Under the pieces are notes generated by a model. That model was not told where the DNA came from and ran no database searches. It saw only the letters and a program-made list of their open reading frames with translations. A stretch of 48,983 nucleotides of DNA from a bacterium. Lineage in GTDB: Bacteria; Verrucomicrobiota; Kiritimatiellia; CAIKKV01; CAIYGI01. Position numbers and translations under genes: made by a program. Below, piece after piece: positions 8,774 through 15,975 of the stretch. Within the stretch, counting starts at the first letter, position 1, and each line of letters starts with the position of its first letter. Location: contig JANYBP010000117.1 of NCBI GenBank assembly GCA_025360745.1, forward strand, positions 1 through 48,983. Direction: 5' to 3'.

Positions 8774-8987
8774 TCCTGATTCTCGCCTAACGTCGTTCCG
8801 ACATTCCATCCATAAGCTATTCGCCTTGCGCCCACACGGCGGCAGAGGCCCGCCGCCCTCCAGAAGAATCCTCTAGCAAGTCTCGATGACTTTCCATGGA
8901 GGGCGACGGGCCTCCGTCGCCGCGTGGGTGTGGGGCGAAAGACTTGGCAGCAACATGGTCGCAACGTCCTTAGGCGAGGATTTTGGG
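8774..8987 (-). repeat. Palindromic MITE-like element, copy 2 (inverted relative to copy 1)
   Basis: Reverse-complement copy of the element at 3471-3683, with the same inverted termini (TTCTCGCCTAACGTCG on the left, GACGTCCTTAGGCGAGGA-type end on the right; a few substitutions and small indels). The hexamer GGTTAT is found at both edges (8768-8773 and 8986-8991), which could be a target-site duplication. With the hairpin at 9034-9074 it accounts for most of the 358-bp gap between the exporter operon and the ROK regulator; no coding frame is credible in this gap. Confidence 0.87.
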
Positions 8988-9033
8988 TTATAGCTGTTGC
9001 TTGCCGCGAGGGCTGGGTTGCGTTAAAAAGAGA

Positions 9034-9074
9034 GCTACCCGCACGATGCTGCCGTTTTCAAGGGCAGGGGTAGC
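9034..9074 (+). other. Inverted repeat / possible hairpin before the ROK regulator
   Basis: GCTACCC (9034-9040) and CTGCC (9049-9053) pair with the contiguous GGCAGGGGTAGC (9063-9074), giving a 12-bp stem with one 8-nt bulge. No T-run follows, so it is not a simple terminator. It could be an operator or an RNA leader element for the downstream gene. Confidence 0.4.
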
Positions 9075-9104
9075 CTACGCGCTTTGGCGCGAAAACTAAT
9101 ACGG

Positions 9105-10331
9105 ATGACGATGAAGCCAATTCCAGAATATATCGGCAAGCGCTTGCGGATGGACGATCTGACAAGTTCTTTGCGGATACTGCAACTGGTTGCGCGCGAC
9201 GGCACGCTCGCCCAGGCGCAGGTTTCGCGGATTCTCGGCTTGAGCAAGGGCGTCTGCAGTCTGCACTTCCGGCGGCTGGCCCATCACGGTCTGATCCGAC
9301 CGCGAAATCTCTCGCAAGGGGCCGGACCGGGCCGTCCGCTCTCGAACTGGGAATTGAATGCCGAGCATAATTTTGTCCTGACCCTTGTCTTCAGTCCGCC
9401 ATTTTTTCACGCCACGCTTTCGGGAATCGACGGGCGCGCGCGCTACAATGTTACGGAAGACCTTTCCGGGGCCATGCGGACGCCGGAGTTGCTGAGACGG
9501 GTGGACGCGGCGGTGAAAGCGGCGATGCGGCGTGTTGCGGCCGAGCGCGGACATCTCCGGCAGGTTTGCGCCGCCGTCCCCGGCCTGCTGGATGGCGTCA
9601 CGGGAACCATCGCCAAGGCCGTCAATGTACCGGCCCTCTCCGGGGTGAATTTTGGCGCGTACCTGGCGGCGCGTCACGCCCTGCCATGTCTGACCGTACC
9701 GATCAGTCTTGCGGCATTCGTGGGCGAGACGGAGGGTCTGGCCGCGGATTGTCCGGCGCTGGTCGTCACCTGGGATCTGGGCATCGGGGTGGCCTTTGGA
9801 CGGCAGGGCCGCGCCTGCACCTTATCGGTTGGCGCGGCGGGCGATCCGATGCTGCCGGAAATCGGGCACATCCGGGTGGTGCGTGGGGGACGCCTTTGTC
9901 ACTGCGGTCAGCGCGGTTGTCTTGAAACCCTGGCCGGAGGCTGGGCGATGATAGACGATCTGGCCGACCGTGGGGTGGGGTCGCTGAGCGAATTGATCCG
10001 GCGCGGCGGCGCGGGCGAGCGCGCCGTTTGCCGCCGTCTGGAAGCCGCGGCGGCGCAGCTTGGCCGCCACTTGACGCCGTGGATACAGTTGACGGCCAGC
10101 GAACGGATTGTGATCGCTGGTCCCCTGGCCAGGCTTTTTCCGCGTGTCACGAGCGCGTTCGAACGCGGTCTCGGACAGGTCTTCGGCATGGATGAAATCC
10201 GGCGCCTGGCCCCCATTGCCAGCGCCGCGCCTGAAGAACGGCTGGGCCGCGGCGCTTTTCTGCTGGCATGGCGTCGCTTTCTCGATCCCGCGGCGCCGCA
10301 TCGGACAATTCCCGCGCCGTCGGTCGAGTAA
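9105..10331 (+). CDS. ROK-family transcriptional regulator (NagC/XylR-like)
   Basis: A ~408-residue ROK protein with an N-terminal winged helix-turn-helix (LAQAQVSRILGLSKG ... FRRLAHHGLI) and a ROK sugar-kinase-like domain containing the zinc motif CHCGQRGCLE. The phosphate-binding motif expected near the start of the ROK domain is degenerate (no DxGxxxxK), as in repressors of this family that bind sugar but do not phosphorylate it. It heads a block with a ROK kinase, a PIG-L deacetylase and nagB, so the effector may be N-acetylglucosamine or its phosphate (inference). The start is uncertain: TTG 9084, ATG 9105 and ATG 9111 are all in frame and none has a clear Shine-Dalgarno. Confidence 0.85.
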   Translation: MTMKPIPEYIGKRLRMDDLTSSLRILQLVARDGTLAQAQVSRILGLSKGVCSLHFRRLAHHGLIRPRNLSQGAGPGRPLSNWELNAEHNFVLTLVFSPPFFHATLSGIDGRARYNVTEDLSGAMRTPELLRRVDAAVKAAMRRVAAERGHLRQVCAAVPGLLDGVTGTIAKAVNVPALSGVNFGAYLAARHALPCLTVPISLAAFVGETEGLAADCPALVVTWDLGIGVAFGRQGRACTLSVGAAGDPMLPEIGHIRVVRGGRLCHCGQRGCLETLAGGWAMIDDLADRGVGSLSELIRRGGAGERAVCRRLEAAAAQLGRHLTPWIQLTASERIVIAGPLARLFPRVTSAFERGLGQVFGMDEIRRLAPIASAAPEERLGRGAFLLAWRRFLDPAAPHRTIPAPSVE

Positions 10332-10345
10332 CGCGCTGAAATCGT

Positions 10346-10373
10346 TTGACGTGGCAAACTAATGGGCTACAAT
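10346..10373 (+). promoter_or_regulatory. Promoter of the ROK kinase gene, probably leaderless
   Basis: TTGACG (10346-10351), a 16-bp spacer and TACAAT (10368-10373). Transcription would begin 7-8 nt downstream, at or next to the A of ATG 10381. There is no Shine-Dalgarno before this ATG. Confidence 0.6.
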
Positions 10374-10380
10374 TCCGCCC

Positions 10381-11784
10381 ATGCAACCACACTTGACCCA
10401 ACCAAACACACCACCGGAACTCGATCCGGGATTCGATGCGCCCAGCCTGGCGCTGCGACGCTATCGGGAGGCGGTGGCGCTTCTGCCGAAGCATGACGTG
10501 CTGGTATTGGTTTTATCCCGGCCCGACGGCTCCACCAGCCGCTGGCAACTGGACATCGCCCCCGCTGGCGGTCCGCTGGACCGAACCACCCTGCGGCTGG
10601 CGGAACGCGTGGCGAAATTGTTTCTCTGGGCGCACGGCGGGAATCGCCTGTGGGTCAGCGGATCGCCGGAGGTGGCGAAGCACCTGCAGGCCGCCTACCG
10701 CCCCGGCGGCGCGCGGGCCTTCGATGCGGAGCTGATGGCGCGGGCCTATGCCCGGCCTTTCGAGGTTCTGGCGGCGGCCGGCGACGAGTTGCCGCCGCTG
10801 CGCGATGTGCTTAAGCCCGCCGGTGGACACTGGGAGGGCTGCCGCCTGGGGTTCGATCTGGGCGCCAGCGATTTCAAGCTGGCGGCGGTGCGCGACGGCG
10901 AACCCGTGTTCACGGCGGAAAAGCCCTGGGATCCCAAGAATGCCGCCGATCCCAACTACCATTTCAGTATGATCATGGCGGGCTTGCGCGAGGCGGCCTC
11001 GCACCTGCCGCGCGTGGACGCCATCGGCGGCAGTTCGGCGGGCATCATCGTGGATAACGAGCCGCGCGTTGGGTCGCTTTTCCGCAGCGTGCCGGCCGCC
11101 AGTTTCGACCGCGAGATTCGTCCGCTCTTCCGCCGGCTGGCCGAGCCGTGGGGCGTGCCGGTGACGGTTTTGAACGATGGCGATGTGACCGCGCTGGCCG
11201 GCGCCCTGTCGTTAAAGGTTTCCGCCCTGCTCGGCGTGGCGCTGGGTTCGAGCGAAGCGGCCGGTTACGTCAACCGTCAGGGGGCCTTGACCGGCTGGCT
11301 CAGCGAACTGGCCTTTGCGCCGGCGGATTTGCAGGCGCGGGCGGCCTGTGACGAGTGGTCGGGCGATGCCGGTGTCGGCGCGCTTTACTTCTCGCAACAG
11401 GCCGTGGGGCGGCTGATGCCGGCCGCGGGCATTGCGCCGCTGGAGGGTGCGGGGCTGCCCGAACAACTCAAGCATGTGCAGCGGCTGGTCGAGGCGGGCG
11501 ACGCGCGGGCCGAGCGCATTTTCCGCACGATCGGCGCTTGCCTTGGATATACGCTGCCGTGGTATGGCGAGTGTTACGACTTCGATCATCTGCTGATTCT
11601 GGGCCGCGTGACCTCGGGCCGCGGCGGCGAATTGCTGTTGGAGACGGCGCGTTCGGTTTTGACCACGGTCTTCAGCGGGCGCGATGCGCGGGTGGAACTG
11701 CATGTGCCGGACGAGCAAACCCGGCGCTTGGGACAAGCCGTGGCGGCGGCCAGTCTTCCGGAAATTTGCGCCAAGGTTGTTTAG
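10381..11784 (+). CDS. ROK-like sugar kinase with an extra N-terminal domain
   Basis: A 467-residue protein. The first ~150 residues match nothing I recognise. From about 155 an ASKHA/ROK fold begins: phosphate motif FDLGASDFK (Asp159), the IGGSSAGII adenosine/sugar segment and the catalytic-Asp motif LNDGDVTALAGAL (Asp266). The usual ROK zinc motif (CxCGxxGCxE) is replaced by a stretch with CDEWSGDAGVG, so zinc is probably not bound. It lies between a ROK regulator and deacetylase/nagB genes, so phosphorylation of GlcNAc, GlcN or a related sugar is the likely role. A promoter ends 7 nt before ATG, implying a leaderless mRNA. A non-catalytic sensor is the main alternative. Confidence 0.78.
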   Translation: MQPHLTQPNTPPELDPGFDAPSLALRRYREAVALLPKHDVLVLVLSRPDGSTSRWQLDIAPAGGPLDRTTLRLAERVAKLFLWAHGGNRLWVSGSPEVAKHLQAAYRPGGARAFDAELMARAYARPFEVLAAAGDELPPLRDVLKPAGGHWEGCRLGFDLGASDFKLAAVRDGEPVFTAEKPWDPKNAADPNYHFSMIMAGLREAASHLPRVDAIGGSSAGIIVDNEPRVGSLFRSVPAASFDREIRPLFRRLAEPWGVPVTVLNDGDVTALAGALSLKVSALLGVALGSSEAAGYVNRQGALTGWLSELAFAPADLQARAACDEWSGDAGVGALYFSQQAVGRLMPAAGIAPLEGAGLPEQLKHVQRLVEAGDARAERIFRTIGACLGYTLPWYGECYDFDHLLILGRVTSGRGGELLLETARSVLTTVFSGRDARVELHVPDEQTRRLGQAVAAASLPEICAKVV

Positions 11785-11838
11785 CTTGCGGCCGGTCTGG
11801 CGGCAGGCGGGTTGGAAGCAAGATATAGGATAAAAGCG

Positions 11839-12696
11839 ATGCTGAAATTACAACGCGATACTTCAGAGGTGTTCGTTCCCGACGGTTTGGGCGCGGAGGC
11901 CGCGATCGCCCGCACGACCCACATGGCGATTTGCGCCCATCAGGACGATGTGGAAATTTCGGGATTCCACGGCATCGAGGCCTGTTTCGGCCGCGACGAC
12001 CGCCATTTCACCGGCGTTGTCTGCACCGATGGCGCGGGCAGCCCGCGGACCGGAATCTATGCCGAATACACCGACGAACGCATGCGCGCGGTGCGGCGGG
12101 TCGAGCAGCGCACGGCGGCTTCGATCGGACGTTACGGCGCAATGGCGCAACTGGACTATCCCAGCTCCATGGTAAAAACGCCGGGCTGTCCAGAACTGAT
12201 GCGGGATCTGGCGCTTCTGCTGGACGGGCCCCGCTTGGAGTGCGTCTATCTGCACAACCTGGCGGACAAGCACGACACGCACCTCGCCGTGGCGGTGGCC
12301 GCCATTCAGGCCCTGCGCGCGCTGCCGAGGGCCCGGCGTCCGGCGAAAGTCTACGGTGGCGAAATCTGGCGCGGACTCGACTGGGTCAACGACGACGAAA
12401 AAATCTCGCTCGACTGCAGCCGCCGCGAAAGTCTGGCCATGGCGCTGATGGGCGTTTTCGATTCGCAGGTCTCGGGCGGCAAGCGCTACGATCTGGCGAC
12501 CCAGGGGCGGCGCCGGGCCAATGCGACCTACCTGGCCTCGCATGGCGTGGATACGGCCGAGATGGTCTCGTACGCCATGGACCTGACCCCGCTGGTGATG
12601 GACGAGCGGCTCGACATCGCCGAATATGCGCTCGGCTTCATTCGCCGCTTCGAGGCGGATGTGCGCCAGCGATTGCAGGCGCGAATCAAAAAGTAG
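11839..12696 (+). CDS. PIG-L/LmbE-family deacetylase, probable N-acetyl amino-sugar deacetylase
   Basis: A 285-residue protein with the zinc motif AHQDDVE (His34, Asp36, Asp37), a variant of AHPDDxE with Gln for Pro, and the HNLADKHDTH segment supplying the later His ligands. Family members deacetylate GlcNAc-containing substrates (GlcNAc-PI, GlcNAc-inositol, bacillithiol precursors, diacetylchitobiose). ATG 11839 follows AGGA with 8-nt spacing; a longer frame from 11812 overlaps the tail of non-coding sequence. The gene is 21 bp upstream of nagB. No NagA (amidohydrolase) homologue is in the window, so this enzyme may provide the deacetylation step that feeds NagB. Some Bacteroidetes NagB proteins carry a fused PIG-L domain, which supports the link. 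Confidence 0.87.
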   Translation: MLKLQRDTSEVFVPDGLGAEAAIARTTHMAICAHQDDVEISGFHGIEACFGRDDRHFTGVVCTDGAGSPRTGIYAEYTDERMRAVRRVEQRTAASIGRYGAMAQLDYPSSMVKTPGCPELMRDLALLLDGPRLECVYLHNLADKHDTHLAVAVAAIQALRALPRARRPAKVYGGEIWRGLDWVNDDEKISLDCSRRESLAMALMGVFDSQVSGGKRYDLATQGRRRANATYLASHGVDTAEMVSYAMDLTPLVMDERLDIAEYALGFIRRFEADVRQRLQARIKK

Positions 12697-12717
12697 AAGC
12701 CACGGAGCCTATATATA

Positions 12718-13518
12718 ATGGAAGTAATTATTCAACCGACGGCCGATGCCGCCGACGAACTGGTGACGGCGTTGATCGCCCAGGCGCTGCGGGAGAAACC
12801 GGATTTGGTGCTGGGGCTGGCCACCGGGCGCACCATGGAGGCGGTCTATGCGCGCCTCGTGCGGCGGCATCGCGAGCAGGGACTCAGTTTCAAGCGCTGC
12901 CGGACCTTTAACCTGGACGAGTATGTCGGGCTGCCGGTCGGCGATCCGGCCTCCTATCGCTCGTACATGAATCATAATTTGTTCGCGCATGTCGATATTC
13001 CGCTCGCGCACACGCATCTGCCCGACGGTATGGCCGCCGATCTGGCGGCGGCCTGCGACGAATACGAACGTTGCATCTTGAATTGCGGCGGGATCGATTT
13101 TCAACTGCTGGGCATCGGCAAAGATGGCCACATCGGCTTCAACGAACCGCTCTCGGCCCTGCAATCGCGCACGCGCCAGAAGGCCTTGACCCCGGCCACG
13201 ATCGCGCAGAACTCGCCGCTTTTCGCGGACCCGTCGCGCATGCCGCGGCGCGCGCTGACCATGGGCATCGGGACGATTCTGGATGCCAGGCGTTGCGTGA
13301 TGCTGGTGACGGGCGCTGGCAAAGCCTCCGTGCTGGCCCAGGCCGTCGAGGGACCGATCACCGCCATGATCTCGGCTTCGGCGCTGCAACTCCATCCGCA
13401 TTGCACTGTGGTTGTGGACGAAGCCGCCGCGGCGGATTTAAAGGCGACGGACTATTACCGCTGGATCTTCGAAAACGAACCGGAGTGGGCGCCGTTCCGA
13501 GCCAAGTCCAAAACCTGA
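12718..13518 (+). CDS. nagB: Glucosamine-6-phosphate deaminase
   Basis: A 266-residue NagB: GLATGRTMEAVYARL (phosphate loop), TFNLDEYVGLPVGDPASYR (catalytic Asp region) and LLGIGKDGHIGFNEP (general base and ring-opening His). It converts glucosamine 6-phosphate to fructose 6-phosphate and ammonia, the last step of amino-sugar catabolism. Length equals E. coli NagB (266). GGAG at 12704-12707, 10 nt before ATG, is a weak ribosome-binding site; the sequence between them is TATATATA-like. Last gene of the ROK/PIG-L/nagB block and convergent with the nucleotidyltransferase gene, 33 bp away. Confidence 0.96.
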   Translation: MEVIIQPTADAADELVTALIAQALREKPDLVLGLATGRTMEAVYARLVRRHREQGLSFKRCRTFNLDEYVGLPVGDPASYRSYMNHNLFAHVDIPLAHTHLPDGMAADLAAACDEYERCILNCGGIDFQLLGIGKDGHIGFNEPLSALQSRTRQKALTPATIAQNSPLFADPSRMPRRALTMGIGTILDARRCVMLVTGAGKASVLAQAVEGPITAMISASALQLHPHCTVVVDEAAAADLKATDYYRWIFENEPEWAPFRAKSKT

Positions 13519-13551
13519 TCCACCTTGCCGATCCTCCCCGGCACTGCCCAA

Positions 13552-14259
13552 TTATCCGGCCAGGAACTTTGTCATTGCCGCCAGCCCATCGGGTGTGCCC
13601 ATGTCCAGCATTGGCGAACGGCTGCGGAAGGCGCGCAAACGCCGTTCGGCGACGAATTTCGGGAAAATATCGGTTTCCAGCGAGAGTGTCTGAGCGGCGG
13701 GGATTAGATCCAGCACGGCGCGGTTGACGACATAAACTCCGCCGTTGATCCACCCCTCGGAGCGCGGGGCTTTTTCGCGAAAGGCTGTGATCACGCCGTC
13801 GGGACCGGCTTCAACCGTGCCATAGCGCCCGGCGTCCTCGATGGGCGCGATCGCCAGTGTCACCGACGCGCGCGTGTCGCGGTGCGCCGCCAGCAGCGCG
13901 GCGAAATCCAGTTCCGGCATGATGCTATCGCCGTTCAGCGCCAGGAAGGGATCGCTGCGCAAATATGCTTCGACAAATTTGAGCCCGCCGCCGGTGCCGA
14001 GCGGCTGGGGTTCTATGGAAACTGTCAGGCCCGCACGTCCCGAACTGGCGGTCCAAGACTCCAATTGCGCCGCCATGTGGCCGGCCGCCAGATGTACAAG
14101 CGTGATGCCGGCGCGCGCCAGCCAGTCCAGTTGCCAATCCAAAAAGGGGCGGCCGGCGACCGGCGCCAGCGCCTTGGGGCGGTCCGGATATAGCGCGCTC
14201 AGCCGCGTCCCCCGCCCGCCGCATAAGAGTACAGCCTGGATCGTGCCGGAGGTGTTCAT
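13552..14259 (-). CDS. Sugar-phosphate nucleotidyltransferase (HddC/RmlA-like)
   Basis: A 235-residue NTP transferase: GGRGTRLSALYPDRPKALAPV (nucleotide-binding signature with the PK lysine), ALNGDSI (metal-binding Asp) and EKAPRSEGWINGGVYV. Size and the PDRPKALAP variant resemble D-glycero-D-manno-heptose 1-phosphate guanylyltransferase (HddC) and related mannose-1-phosphate guanylyltransferases; the product would be an activated sugar for cell-surface glycans. ATG 14259 (MNTSGTIQAV) was chosen because the 28 residues upstream are not family-like. It is the last gene of the speA-clpX-ispA-lipB series, 83 bp beyond lipB. The exact nucleotide and sugar cannot be fixed. Confidence 0.87.
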   Translation of the reverse strand: MNTSGTIQAVLLCGGRGTRLSALYPDRPKALAPVAGRPFLDWQLDWLARAGITLVHLAAGHMAAQLESWTASSGRAGLTVSIEPQPLGTGGGLKFVEAYLRSDPFLALNGDSIMPELDFAALLAAHRDTRASVTLAIAPIEDAGRYGTVEAGPDGVITAFREKAPRSEGWINGGVYVVNRAVLDLIPAAQTLSLETDIFPKFVAERRLRAFRSRSPMLDMGTPDGLAAMTKFLAG

Positions 14260-14342
14260 GTTGCATTCCGATGGATAGCTGTTCGTGGAGGGAAAAATAC
14301 GAGATCGTCCGCCGCTTGACCAACTCTTTTTTAATTCGAGCA

Positions 14343-15068
14343 TTAAGCGGGAAAAAGTTGCGTCAAAACGGGCGCCGTGTCGCCGGCGATGACGCGGGGG
14401 ATGAAGGCGCGTTGAAAGACCGCTGCGGCGTGCTGAAGCAGGGCGGTGCGCACCACCAGCCGGGCGGGGGCTGAGGCCCCGAGCAGCGCGCGCAGCGATG
14501 TCACCGGTTCGCCATGCAGGCCGCAGGGGACAATGGCGGAGAAACCCTCGTCGAGGGCGATATCCACATTGAAGCTAAGGCCGTGGCAGGTGACCCAGTG
14601 ACGCACGCGCACGCCGATGGCGGCGAGTTTTCCGGCATCGGTCCAGGCGCCGGTCTTGCCGCTCCGGCGGTAGGCGTTGACGCCGAAATCGGCGGCCGTG
14701 CGGATGGCGATTTCTTCCAAGCTGGCGACGTAGCCATGTATGTTCGCGGCGGCGCCCTTCAAGTGCAGGATCGGGTAGAGCACCCATTGTCCGGGGCCGT
14801 GGCAGGTGATGTCGCCGCCGCGCGAAGTTTCCTCCAGTTCGATGCCGCGCGCCCTCAATTCCTCCGCCGAAGAGCGCAGGTGGAGTCGGGACTTGGTGCC
14901 CGCGAGGGTCACTACCGGCATGTGTTCGAGCAGCAGCAAGGTGTCGGGGATGGCATTCGCCGTGCGCGCCTCGACCAGTTCCTGCTGCAGCCGCTGCACC
15001 GGCGCATATGACAGCGGCCGGTCGAACAGGAAGGCGGCGGGCGGGCTATTTGACGCGTTCGACGGCAT
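14343..15068 (-). CDS. lipB: Octanoyl-[acyl carrier protein]:protein octanoyltransferase
   Basis: A 241-residue LipB. Motifs: LLLLEHMPVVTLA, RGGDITCHGPGQWVLYP, the catalytic lysine in AGKLAAIGVRV and the catalytic cysteine in IVPCGLHG. It moves octanoyl groups from ACP to lipoyl domains of 2-oxoacid dehydrogenases or GcvH; lipoyl synthase (LipA) is not in the window. ATG 15068 lies inside the last codons of the prenyl-synthase gene (23-bp overlap), so translation is probably coupled. Longer upstream frame residues are antisense to conserved prenyl-synthase sequence and were excluded. Confidence 0.95.
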   Translation of the reverse strand: MPSNASNSPPAAFLFDRPLSYAPVQRLQQELVEARTANAIPDTLLLLEHMPVVTLAGTKSRLHLRSSAEELRARGIELEETSRGGDITCHGPGQWVLYPILHLKGAAANIHGYVASLEEIAIRTAADFGVNAYRRSGKTGAWTDAGKLAAIGVRVRHWVTCHGLSFNVDIALDEGFSAIVPCGLHGEPVTSLRALLGASAPARLVVRTALLQHAAAVFQRAFIPRVIAGDTAPVLTQLFPA

Positions 15069-15936
15069 AACGGGCGAGGGCGGAAAGCGGTTCGGCGCGC
15101 GTTCCAAGCGGCTTGACGGCCAGCACGGCTTCGACCGCCAGTTCGCGGGCGCGGCGCCGGGCGCAGTCGAGGCCATGCACGGAAACGTAGGTCAGTTTCT
15201 TCCGCTCAATGTCGCTGCCGACCGGCTTGCCGAGTTGTTCCGCGGTCGCCGTGGCGTTAAGCATGTCATCGGCCACCTGAAACGCCAGGCCCACGGCCTC
15301 TCCGTAGCGCGTGATGGCATCGAGCGCCTGCGCCGGCGCGCCGCCGGCGATGGCGCCCATGCGCACCGCGGCGCGGATCAGGGCGCCGGTCTTGTGGCGG
15401 TGGATATAGTCCAGGCGTTTGGCGTCGGGGGTTGCGCCTTCGGCCGCCAGATCCTCGACCTGGCCGCCGACCACGCCCTGGCTGCCGGCGCCGGCGGCAA
15501 GTTCGCGGATCAGTTGACCAGGCGCATAGGGTGGGGGAACGGCGACGTCGGCCGCCCATTCGAAGGCCAGTGTCAGCAGCGCGTCGCCCGCGAGCAGAGC
15601 ATTGGCTTCGCCGAAAACCACATGCGCGGTGGGGCGGCCGCGGCGCAGCGTGTCGTTGTCCATGCAGGGCAGATCGTCATGCACCAGCGTGTAGGTGTGC
15701 AGCAGTTCCAGCGCCAGCGCCGCGGGCATGGCGGTCGCGGCATCGCCGCCGACCGCCTCGGCCGCCGCCAGACAGAGAATCGGCCGCAGCCGTTTGCCGC
15801 CAGCCAGCACGGGATAGCGCATGGCCTGGTGCAGCACGGCGGGGCGCGTCGTGCCCTCGGGCAGGCGCGCCGTCAGCGCCGCCTCGACGATGGCGCGCTG
15901 CGCATCAAGATAAGCGGTTAGATCGAACACGGCCAC
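15046..15936 (-). CDS. ispA: Short/medium-chain polyprenyl diphosphate synthase (farnesyl/geranylgeranyl type)
   Basis: A 296-residue trans-isoprenyl diphosphate synthase: GGKRLRPILCLAAAE, first aspartate-rich motif HDDLPCMDND, GQVEDL, and second aspartate-rich motif QVADDMLN. The two-residue insertion in DDxxxxD (DDLPCMD) is characteristic of bacterial FPP synthases (IspA). It condenses IPP with DMAPP/GPP in the cytoplasm, feeding quinone, undecaprenyl and other isoprenoids. The first start is GTG 15936; a second GTG six bases downstream is possible. It lies 39 bp after the ClpX-like gene and overlaps lipB. Confidence 0.94.
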   Translation of the reverse strand: MAVFDLTAYLDAQRAIVEAALTARLPEGTTRPAVLHQAMRYPVLAGGKRLRPILCLAAAEAVGGDAATAMPAALALELLHTYTLVHDDLPCMDNDTLRRGRPTAHVVFGEANALLAGDALLTLAFEWAADVAVPPPYAPGQLIRELAAGAGSQGVVGGQVEDLAAEGATPDAKRLDYIHRHKTGALIRAAVRMGAIAGGAPAQALDAITRYGEAVGLAFQVADDMLNATATAEQLGKPVGSDIERKKLTYVSVHGLDCARRRARELAVEAVLAVKPLGTRAEPLSALARYAVERVK

Positions 15937-15975
15937 AGTCTAACGGTTGGAGGTGGGCAAGGAAAAGGGGAAAGC

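Noticed and set aside
9034..9074. Hairpin as an intrinsic terminator
   Set aside because: No T-run follows the stem in either direction, so it is listed only as an inverted repeat.
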